A stretch of DNA of 6,641 nt from Campylobacteraceae bacterium (GTDB lineage: Bacteria; Campylobacterota; Campylobacteria; Campylobacterales; Sulfurovaceae), in assembly GCA_027063325.1 (NCBI GenBank), contig JAMOSA010000257.1, positions 1-6,641 on the forward strand. The letters run 5' to 3'. Position 1 is the first letter of the stretch; every line of letters begins with the position of its first letter. Position numbers and translations under genes: made by a program. This document shows, piece after piece, positions 1 to 4,995 of this stretch. Below the pieces are notes generated by a model that ran no database searches, was not told the DNA's origin, and saw only the letters and a list, made by a program, of their open reading frames with translations.

Positions 1-296
1 GTAGGTACATTCATTACAACTATACCTTTTTTGGAGCAACCTGCAATATCTACATTATCCACACCAACACCGGCACGAACAACAGCTTTTATCTTTGTTG
101 CTTTTGCCAAAAACTTATCATCAACATCTGTTGAACTTCTAGTAATTGCAACATCAGCCAGAGGAATAAACTCCTCTAGCAATCTATCTTTTGGCTCATC
201 TGCGGCATTTATCAACTCTACTTCAGGATCAGCCTGAAGTATCTTTAGTCCACTTTCGTGTATATGATCACAGACTACAATAGTGTGTTTGGGCAT
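1..296 (-). CDS. serA: D-3-phosphoglycerate dehydrogenase, N-terminal part (cut by the left edge)
   Basis: This enzyme oxidises 3-phosphoglycerate to 3-phosphohydroxypyruvate with NAD+, the first step of serine synthesis in the cytoplasm. Only 98 full codons are visible, beginning MPKHTIVVCDHIHESGLKIL. They form the substrate-binding half of the D-2-hydroxyacid dehydrogenase fold, including the family motif VRAGVGVDNVDI at residues 73-84 and GIVVMNVPT at the edge. The Rossmann NAD domain, the catalytic Arg/Glu/His and any ACT domain lie outside the window. I chose the ATG at 296-294 because an AAGGTG ribosome-binding site sits nine bases upstream. An in-frame GTG at 308-306 would add four residues, but it overlaps that site and has no spacing of its own. 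The gene starts 13 bases after the rpsA stop, so it is probably co-transcribed and translationally coupled with rpsA. The family call is secure; full length and the C-terminal domain cannot be judged. Confidence 0.93.
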   Translation of the reverse strand, partial: MPKHTIVVCDHIHESGLKILQADPEVELINAADEPKDRLLEEFIPLADVAITRSSTDVDDKFLAKATKIKAVVRAGVGVDNVDIAGCSKKGIVVMNVP

Positions 297-305
297 CGCC
301 TCTGT

Positions 306-311
306 CACCTT
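306..311 (-). promoter_or_regulatory. serA ribosome-binding site overlapping the rpsA stop codon
   Basis: The minus strand reads AAGGTG, then nine bases, then the serA ATG. The AA of this site is also the end of the rpsA TAA stop (312-310). A ribosome terminating on rpsA therefore ends on top of the serA initiation region, which suggests termination-reinitiation coupling (inference). The site also decides between the ATG and the GTG four codons upstream, in favour of the ATG. Confidence 0.65.
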
Positions 312-1974
312 ATTTATTTAATTTGTCTTTTATCAAATCACCAAGAGTCATACTATCATCCTGGTCATCATTGATATGCTTGAGTGCTTCACGCTCCTCT
401 TGTCTTTGGAGTCTCTTTACAGATACTCTGACTCTGTCATTTCTTGGATCTATATGACTTATTACACCTCTGACCTCTTGACCCGCTTCAATCTCATCAA
501 ACTTAAGAGGATGCAAATCTTCTGTTCTAATAAGTGCATCAACACCATCATCAAGAGCTATAAATACACCAAAATCCTTTTTGTCTTTTACTGTACCTGT
601 TACTACATCACCAACTTTGTGGTTTTTGGCAAACTTCTCTACAGGAGACTCTTCAAGCTCTTTTTTGCTTAGTGAAATTTTACCTGCATCTACATCTATT
701 TTGATGATTTTGACTTCTACTTCATCACCAGCTTTAAACAGATCTTTTGCTTTTACACTCTTGTCCCATGATGTCTCTTGATTGTGTAACAATCCCTCAA
801 CAGAACCAAGTTTTACAAATGCACCAAAATCTGTTACAGATGATACTGTACCTGTTACTACATCTCCAACTTTATGGTTTTGTGCAAACTCATCCATCGG
901 TTTTGGAAGAAGATTTTTCAAACTCACTCTGAGTCTTCTTTTCTCTTTGTCTATCTCAATAACCTCTACATCTATCTGCTCATCTACACTTAGATAATCT
1001 TTTGGATGTTTTACATTCTTATCCCATGAAATTTCGGATACATGCAAAAATGCTTCCAAATCTTCACCAAGATCAACAAATACACCATAAGGCTCTATAT
1101 TGCTGACTGTTGCTGTTACAGTATCACCAACTTCTAATATCTCATCAATACTGCTCCATGGATCTTGGGTAGCCTCTTTTACAGAAAGAGATAAATGTCT
1201 CTTCTTTTTGTCATAATCAAGTGCTACCACATGCACTTCATCACCCTCATTGAAATATTTTGCAGGATTTACAGGACCTCTGTGAGATATTTGTGAGTAG
1301 TGTACCAAACCATCAATACCTCCAACATCTACAAACATACCATAGCTTGTAATCTTTTTGACAGTACCAACAATTGGTTCATCACTCTCAAGAAGTTTCT
1401 CTACAATCTCTTTTGTCTTTTTCTTTTCTCTTTCGATTAAATCTTTTCTTGAGACTACAACAGAACCTTTATCTTTATCAACTTTGACAATAAGAGCTTT
1501 TACTTTTTTGCCAATTGGGTCATTTTTTGCACTCAAATATGAGAGTGTTCTTGGCATAAAGAAATCCAAACCATCACAATCTACTACATATCCACCACGG
1601 TTTTTGCGTGTAATAACACCTTCTATAATATACTCTCTATCTTCATCATAATCTTCTATGAACTCATTCATAGCTTCGCGTTTTTTAGCCAGTTCATAAG
1701 ATACAATCGGTCTTTCACCCTTTTGCCCTGTGATAACTACAGGTAGCTTGTCACCTTCATTAAAGAGTAAATTACCCTCTTCATCTAATAACTGATCCAA
1801 CGAAATAATAGCCTCATTCTTTCTACCAATATCAATAATCGCTTGATTCTCTTCTTGGTTGATTTTGACTATAGTACCCTCTTTTAGGTCTCCGCTATGC
1901 TCATTTTTCTTGTCAAACTCATCGAGCATTGCTCCAAAATCAACATCCTCACCTTCGATCTCTTCGAACTTCAT
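310..1974 (-). CDS. rpsA: 30S ribosomal protein S1, six S1 domains
   Basis: S1 binds single-stranded mRNA upstream of the start codon and helps load it on the 30S subunit. The 554 residues match the usual bacterial six-domain length (about 555). OB-fold S1 repeats can be placed at roughly 29-97, 114-176, 198-267, 281-353, 368-439 and 453-521. The RNA-binding pattern YGMFVDVGGIDGLVHYSQIS is clear in domain 3 and recurs as YGVFVDLGEDLEAFLHVSEISW in domain 4 (shown here only as similar spacing) and DFGAFVKLG in domain 5. Domains 1 and 2 are more divergent, as expected for the ribosome-docking part. A charged linker at about 178-197 (EREKKKTKEIVEKL) separates domains 2 and 3, and the C-terminus is an acidic stretch followed by TLGDLIKDKLNK. 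The ATG has an AAGGA site seven bases upstream. It has its own promoter, lies 75 bases after argH, and leads directly into serA. In Helicobacter and Campylobacter the upstream neighbours are instead ispH and aroA. Confidence 0.97.
   Translation of the reverse strand: MKFEEIEGEDVDFGAMLDEFDKKNEHSGDLKEGTIVKINQEENQAIIDIGRKNEAIISLDQLLDEEGNLLFNEGDKLPVVITGQKGERPIVSYELAKKREAMNEFIEDYDEDREYIIEGVITRKNRGGYVVDCDGLDFFMPRTLSYLSAKNDPIGKKVKALIVKVDKDKGSVVVSRKDLIEREKKKTKEIVEKLLESDEPIVGTVKKITSYGMFVDVGGIDGLVHYSQISHRGPVNPAKYFNEGDEVHVVALDYDKKKRHLSLSVKEATQDPWSSIDEILEVGDTVTATVSNIEPYGVFVDLGEDLEAFLHVSEISWDKNVKHPKDYLSVDEQIDVEVIEIDKEKRRLRVSLKNLLPKPMDEFAQNHKVGDVVTGTVSSVTDFGAFVKLGSVEGLLHNQETSWDKSVKAKDLFKAGDEVEVKIIKIDVDAGKISLSKKELEESPVEKFAKNHKVGDVVTGTVKDKKDFGVFIALDDGVDALIRTEDLHPLKFDEIEAGQEVRGVISHIDPRNDRVRVSVKRLQRQEEREALKHINDDQDDSMTLGDLIKDKLNK
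590..635 (-). repeat. 46-bp direct repeat inside rpsA, copy in S1 domain 6
   Basis: This segment matches 845-890 at 42 of 46 bases by eye, exactly 255 bp (85 codons) apart and in the same frame. It encodes the start of S1 domain 6 (NHKVGDVVTGTV) and part of the preceding linker. The protein-level repeat is normal for S1; the nucleotide-level similarity is higher than between the other domains. Confidence 0.75.
845..890 (-). repeat. 46-bp direct repeat inside rpsA, copy in S1 domain 5
   Basis: This is the partner of 590-635 and encodes the start of S1 domain 5 (NHKVGDVVTGTV). Four mismatches separate the two copies. It may reflect domain duplication, gene conversion or selection on this protein motif combined with shared codon choice. 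Confidence 0.75.
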
Positions 1975-1981
1975 TTACCTA

Positions 1982-2011
1982 TCCTTATTTGCCTAATGTG
2001 CTGATATTATA
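1982..2011 (-). promoter_or_regulatory. Predicted rpsA promoter (-10) and ribosome-binding site
   Basis: On the minus strand a perfect TATAAT at 2011-2006 lies 31 bases before the rpsA ATG, which would give a leader of about 25 bases. AAGGA at 1986-1982 is the ribosome-binding site, seven bases from the start. No TTGACA-like -35 is visible; the upstream region is A/T-rich, as is common for the housekeeping sigma factor in Campylobacterota. There is no hairpin between argH and this promoter, so read-through from argH is also possible. Confidence 0.65.
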
Positions 2012-2049
2012 CTATTTTTTGTTTAAATAAGAATATAACTATTTAGTCT

Positions 2050-3444
2050 CTATTGTATCTTTATATCCTCAAGCCACTTTTTGATACTCTTAATTTGGGC
2101 TTTTGTACTCTTTGTAGATGTACCGCCTTTTGAATCTCTTGCATTCATAGATACTCTGTTATCCAAAAATTTAGCTACATTTGGTGAAATTCTACTATCA
2201 ATTAAATGCAACTCTTCTCCAGTGAGTTTTGATATATCTTTGCTAAGTTCTTCAGCTTGATTTACTACACTACCAACTATATGATAAGCATCTCTAAATG
2301 GCAACCCCTCCTCTTTTACCAAATAGTCTGCCAAATCAGTAGCACTCAAATGCCCTATATTACAGGCTCTCTCCATAGCGTCTGTATCTATACTCATCTG
2401 TTCCATCATCTCAATCAATACTCTCAAGGATAAAGTTGCAGTCTCTACACTGTCAAATACACCCTCTTTATCCTCTTGGGTATCTTTGTTGTATGCCAAA
2501 GGTAACCCCTTCATAACTGTTAAAAGAGATATTAAGTTGCCATAGCTTCTACCGGTTTTTCCTCTAAGCAACTCTGGAATATCAGGATTTTTCTTTTGTG
2601 GCATAATAGAACTACCAGTTGCATGTCTGTCTGAAAGCTTTATAAATCCAAACTCACTGCTGCTCCAAAGTATCAACTCTTCACTCAGTCTGCTAATATG
2701 CATCATCATAGTAGCAATATTAAACAAAATCTCAAGTGCAAAATCTCTGTCACTGACACTATCAAGACAATTGAGTGTAGGCTCTTTGAATCCTAGCTCT
2801 TTGGCTGTTTTGTCTCTGTCTATTGGGTGTGGAGTACCAGCAAGTGCGGCACAACCAAGCGGAGAGTAGTTGATTCTCTCATTTGAGTCTGTAAATCTCT
2901 CATAATCTCTTTTAAACATCGCTACATAAGCCATCATATGATAACCAAAGTTGATAGGTTGAGCATGTTGTAGATGTGTCATACCAGGAAGCAGTGTATC
3001 TGTATGGCTGTTTGCAATATCAAGCAGTGTCTCAATCAACTCCAACAAAAGATTTGATATTACTCTGTTTTGTTTTCTTACAAACATTCTAAAATCTACT
3101 GCAACTTGATCATTTCTGCTTCTTGCAGTATGCAATCTTTTGCCTGGATCTCCTATAAGCTGGGTTAATCTACCCTCTATTGCCATATGGATATCCTCTT
3201 CATCTCCATTTAAATCAAACTTACCTTCTTCTATCTCATTAAGTATCTGGTTTAACCCCTGTTCTATTGCTACATAATCCTCACTTGAGATTATATTTTG
3301 CTCTTTTAACATCTTTGCATGTGCCAAAGAGCCTATAATATCCTCTTTGTATAAAACTTTGTCAAAAGGTAAAGAGTTGTTTAGCTTCTTTAGTAGTTCA
3401 GAACTCTCCTGTGAAATTCGAGCTGATGCAATTTTTTTGGACAT
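2050..3444 (-). CDS. argH: Argininosuccinate lyase
   Basis: ArgH splits argininosuccinate into arginine and fumarate, the last step of arginine synthesis, as a cytoplasmic homotetramer of the fumarase/aspartase superfamily. The 464 residues fit the usual 460-470. The three conserved regions are present: HTARSRND at 105-112, GMTHLQHAQP at 154-163 with the general acid/base candidate His160, and the superfamily signature GSSIMPQKKNP at 277-287 with the mobile-loop catalytic serine at 278 or 279. DFALE (234-238) and YNKDTQEDKE (318-327) are also typical. The start is supported by AAGGAG nine bases upstream. One oddity is the N-terminus: most ArgH proteins have a WGGRF motif about five residues in, whereas here the aligned stretch reads KKIASARISQES. 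The gene stands between a PerR-like regulator and rpsA and has its own promoter; no other arginine gene is nearby. Confidence 0.96.
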   Translation of the reverse strand: MSKKIASARISQESSELLKKLNNSLPFDKVLYKEDIIGSLAHAKMLKEQNIISSEDYVAIEQGLNQILNEIEEGKFDLNGDEEDIHMAIEGRLTQLIGDPGKRLHTARSRNDQVAVDFRMFVRKQNRVISNLLLELIETLLDIANSHTDTLLPGMTHLQHAQPINFGYHMMAYVAMFKRDYERFTDSNERINYSPLGCAALAGTPHPIDRDKTAKELGFKEPTLNCLDSVSDRDFALEILFNIATMMMHISRLSEELILWSSSEFGFIKLSDRHATGSSIMPQKKNPDIPELLRGKTGRSYGNLISLLTVMKGLPLAYNKDTQEDKEGVFDSVETATLSLRVLIEMMEQMSIDTDAMERACNIGHLSATDLADYLVKEEGLPFRDAYHIVGSVVNQAEELSKDISKLTGEELHLIDSRISPNVAKFLDNRVSMNARDSKGGTSTKSTKAQIKSIKKWLEDIKIQ

Positions 3445-3453
3445 ATAGTATCT

Positions 3454-3479
3454 CTCCTTGAATATAATGCGAAATTATA
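3454..3479 (-). promoter_or_regulatory. Predicted argH promoter (-10) and ribosome-binding site
   Basis: TATAAT on the minus strand at 3479-3474 lies 29 bases before the argH ATG, implying a short leader of about 23 bases. AAGGAG at 3459-3454 is a consensus ribosome-binding site. No -35 hexamer is evident. The upstream sequence has A/T tracts (around 3480-3500). I see no ARG-box-like operator that I could defend. Confidence 0.6.
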
Positions 3480-3582
3480 TACTTATTTTAATATATTTTT
3501 TCCCACTCATAATTTACCTTCTGATGTTACACAGATACCCAAGATAAATCAACCTTGAAAGCTTTTAGGAAATGGGATTTTA

Positions 3583-3595
3583 GTTAGATAGTAAC
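3583..3595. repeat. 13-bp direct repeat GTTAGATAGTAAC, copy 1
   Basis: The sequence GTTAGATAGTAAC is identical to the copy at 3644-3656. Each copy is itself a weak dyad, with GTTA and TAAC arms around a five-base spacer, which would suit a dimeric regulator. This copy is about 100 bp upstream of the argH -10. The function is unknown. Confidence 0.7.
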
Positions 3596-3643
3596 CTTAA
3601 ACTTTGATAATATGATCTTAGATATAAAGTCAGTTATTAAAAG

Positions 3644-3656
3644 GTTAGATAGTAAC
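3644..3656. repeat. 13-bp direct repeat GTTAGATAGTAAC, copy 2
   Basis: This is the second exact copy, starting 61 bp (close to six helical turns) from the first. It lies eight bases from the stem-loop at 3664-3692, whose loop-side edges also carry GTTA and TAAC. Two copies only, so this is not a CRISPR array. Confidence 0.7.
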
Positions 3657-3663
3657 ACACTTC

Positions 3664-3692
3664 TACCTTGTTACAAAACTTATAACAAGGTA
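3664..3692 (-). other. Stem-loop with perfect 10-bp arms after the PerR-like gene
   Basis: TACCTTGTTA and TAACAAGGTA form a perfect inverted repeat around a nine-base spacer, starting 13 bases past the regulator's stop codon. The position suits a transcript 3' end, but neither strand has a run of T after the stem, so it is not a classical intrinsic terminator. It could protect the mRNA end, or be a protein-binding dyad. The inverted repeat is plain; its role is a guess. Confidence 0.6.
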
Positions 3693-3705
3693 AATAGAGA
3701 AGATT

Positions 3706-4128
3706 TTATGAAGCTTTTTTATGATGGCAAGTGTCACATACTCCATATAGATTCAACTGTCTTGCATGTAAATCAAATCCTGAATATTTTGCCAACTTCT
3801 CTGTATCTTGCTTTACAATATTATCAAGCTCTTTATCTACAACCATACCACATTCAGTACAGATTAAATGAAAATGATCCTCTTTTTTAATCTCAAATTT
3901 GGATTTCTTACCGGCTATTGGAACCTCTACTAATGCACCCTTTTCTACCATTACAAGTACATTTTTATATACAGTTGCCAAAGATAGTGTAGGATGTGTT
4001 TTAATAACCTCTTGATATATCTCATCTACATCAGCATGTCCCATTTTGTGAATAACATCTACAATATTCATTCTTTGAAATGTAGCTTTTAGACCATACT
4101 CTTTGAGCATTTGAGCTATTTTTTCCAT
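3706..4128 (-). CDS. perR: Fur-family peroxide-responsive regulator, PerR-like
   Basis: This is a 140-residue Fur-superfamily repressor: an N-terminal winged helix (about 1-77, recognition region TLSLATVYKNV at 47-57) and a C-terminal metal-binding dimerisation domain. Two CxxC pairs, Cys90/Cys93 and Cys131/Cys134, form the structural zinc site. The regulatory metal site aligned to Bacillus PerR is His31, Glu79 (Asp85 in PerR), His85, His87 and Asp98. Asp98, in CGMVVD, matches PerR Asp104; Fur proteins usually have Glu there, and this residue is tied to peroxide sensing by iron-catalysed histidine oxidation. The end HARQLNLYGVCDTC also resembles PerR more than Fur. It is encoded just downstream of ahpC, a classic PerR target in other bacteria. 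GGAG lies seven bases before the ATG. It probably represses peroxide-defence genes and itself. Fur-family membership is certain; PerR rather than Fur or another subtype is likely, not proven. Confidence 0.85.
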   Translation of the reverse strand: MEKIAQMLKEYGLKATFQRMNIVDVIHKMGHADVDEIYQEVIKTHPTLSLATVYKNVLVMVEKGALVEVPIAGKKSKFEIKKEDHFHLICTECGMVVDKELDNIVKQDTEKLAKYSGFDLHARQLNLYGVCDTCHHKKAS

Positions 4129-4135
4129 CTTTTAT

Positions 4136-4176
4136 CTCCAATCTTCTTAAACACAATTAACATATATTAAATTATA
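4136..4176 (-). promoter_or_regulatory. Predicted promoter (-10) and ribosome-binding site of the PerR-like gene
   Basis: The minus strand has TATAAT at 4176-4171, about 43 bases before the ATG, and GGAG at 4139-4136 as ribosome-binding site. The upstream 80 bases are very A/T-rich with no -35 consensus. The sequence TTAATAATTTTTGTTATAA, which includes the -10, has loose dyad character and could be an autoregulatory operator, but it does not match the Bacillus PerR box well. Confidence 0.55.
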
Positions 4177-4234
4177 ACAAAAATTATTAAATATAATCTC
4201 ATTAATATTTTAAGTCCTTTATAAGAAAATACTG

Positions 4235-4253
4235 TTTTATATTTTTTATAAAA
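4235..4253. promoter_or_regulatory. A/T dyad upstream of the PerR-like gene, candidate operator
   Basis: TTTTATA and TATAAAA form a perfect 7-bp inverted repeat around five T residues. It lies about 60 bases upstream of the regulator's -10 and just past the ahpC terminator stem. A 16-base stretch within it (4237-4252) matches 14 of 16 bases at 4905-4920 in front of ahpC. This is what a shared Fur/PerR-family site might look like, but such A/T-only matches also arise by chance. Confidence 0.35.
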
Positions 4254-4260
4254 GACTTAC

Positions 4261-4284
4261 TTAGCAGAGCCAAAGCTCTACTAA
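4261..4284 (-). terminator. Hairpin terminator after ahpC
   Basis: Read on the minus strand, TTAGTAGAGC and GCTCTGCTAA pair over ten positions around a TTTG loop, starting eight bases after the ahpC stop. One pair is U-G on the minus-strand transcript but a C-A mismatch on the plus strand, so the hairpin is stronger in the ahpC direction. The downstream T-tract is weak (GTAAGTCTTTT), so termination may be partial. It would separate ahpC from the PerR-like gene, which has its own promoter. Confidence 0.65.
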
Positions 4285-4291
4285 CTATTAC

Positions 4292-4888
4292 TTATAGCTC
4301 ATCAGCATGTTTCTCAAGATAGTTTGCCACACCATCCATATCAGGCTTCATTCCCTCTTCTCCTGCATGCCAACCAGCTGGACATACTTCACCATGCTCA
4401 TTTGTAAACAGCATTGCATCTACCATACGAAGCATCTCATCAATATTTCTACCAAGTGGCAAATCATTGATAACTGCATGTCTTACAGTACCATCTTTGT
4501 CAATCAAAAATGATCCACGAAGTGCTACAGCTTCATCAAGCAATACATCATAATCTCTTGCTATCTGCTTTGTCAAATCAGCTACCAAAGGGTACCCCAC
4601 TCTACCGATACCACCCTCATTGACTGGAGTCTCTCTCCAAGCCCAGTGACTGAATTGACTGTCAACAGAGCATCCAATTACACTAATCCCTCTGTCTGTA
4701 AACTCTTTTAGTCTATGATCAAATGCAATCAACTCAGAAGGACATACAAATGTAAAATCAAGTGGATAAAAGAAGAGTACTGCCCCTTTTTCTCCTATAT
4801 TCTCATATAAATTAAACTCTTCGTTAAAACTGCCATCTGGCATTACTGCTGTTGCTGTAAAATCTGGTGCTTTTTTTGTTACAATCAT
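4292..4888 (-). CDS. ahpC: Typical 2-Cys peroxiredoxin (AhpC/TsaA)
   Basis: This cytoplasmic thiol peroxidase reduces hydrogen peroxide, organic peroxides and peroxynitrite. The peroxidatic cysteine is Cys49 in FYPLDFTFVCPSE (39-51), with the conserved Pro42 and Thr46 of the PxxxTxxC motif; Arg124 fits the active-site arginine. The resolving cysteine is Cys169 in GEVCPAGW, which would form a disulfide with Cys49 of the partner subunit. At 198 residues it is the length of the Helicobacter pylori AhpC, which is reduced by thioredoxin; no AhpF reductase gene is seen here. A GGIG motif (92-95) and a C-terminal Tyr-Leu (190-191) resemble the GGLG/YF features of peroxiredoxins that over-oxidise easily. 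GGGAG lies six bases before the ATG. It has a promoter in the 107-bp gap after ubiD, a terminator behind it, and the PerR-like gene next downstream, suggesting peroxide-induced expression. Confidence 0.97.
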   Translation of the reverse strand: MIVTKKAPDFTATAVMPDGSFNEEFNLYENIGEKGAVLFFYPLDFTFVCPSELIAFDHRLKEFTDRGISVIGCSVDSQFSHWAWRETPVNEGGIGRVGYPLVADLTKQIARDYDVLLDEAVALRGSFLIDKDGTVRHAVINDLPLGRNIDEMLRMVDAMLFTNEHGEVCPAGWHAGEEGMKPDMDGVANYLEKHADEL

Positions 4889-4894
4889 CTAAAT

Positions 4895-4933
4895 CTCCCT
4901 CAAGTAATATTTTTTATTAATAAGTCTATTGTA
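4895..4933 (-). promoter_or_regulatory. Predicted ahpC promoter, start-site palindrome and ribosome-binding site
   Basis: TACAAT on the minus strand at 4933-4928 is a near-consensus -10, about 40 bases before the ahpC ATG; GGGAG at 4899-4895 is the ribosome-binding site. A perfect palindrome TTATTAATAA at 4914-4923 falls at the likely transcription start, a position where a bound repressor would block initiation. It adjoins the A-tract stretch at 4905-4920 that resembles one upstream of the PerR-like gene. Operator function is inference. Confidence 0.5.
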
Positions 4934-4995
4934 TCGTTTAAAAACTTAATTTCAGATGAATTTAGTCCGATTTAAATTATGCCCTGCAGAAACTA

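Larger units (their letters stand above)
3445..3705. other. Intergenic region between the PerR-like gene and argH, no gene seen
   Basis: These 261 bases hold no credible coding sequence on either strand; a plus-strand open frame from 3612 runs antisense into the PerR-like gene, lacks a ribosome-binding site and resembles nothing. The argH promoter occupies the left end. The rest contains a 13-bp direct repeat (3583-3595 and 3644-3656) and a 10-bp-arm stem-loop (3664-3692). The gap is longer than others in the window and unusually structured, so it may hold operators or a small RNA, but neither is demonstrated. Confidence 0.6.

Noticed and set aside
376..1651. Several plus-strand open frames opposite rpsA
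   Set aside because: They are antisense to the S1 domains, overlap one another, and have Ser/Leu-rich translations typical of reversed Glu/Lys-rich genes.
3583..3692. Repeat cluster as CRISPR array or mobile-element end
   Set aside because: Only two 13-bp copies exist, without regular spacers; there is no transposase remnant, target-site duplication or tRNA nearby.
3612..3890. Plus-strand open frame crossing the intergenic gap into the PerR-like gene
   Set aside because: Most of it is antisense to the regulator, and no ribosome-binding site precedes it.
3706..4128. Regulator as Fur (iron) rather than PerR
   Set aside because: Asp98 and the C-terminal YGVCDTC context fit PerR, and ahpC is adjacent; I retain some doubt because subtypes are hard to tell by eye.
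4934..4995. Terminator after ubiD
   Set aside because: I found no stable hairpin with a T-tract in the minus direction; read-through into ahpC is possible.
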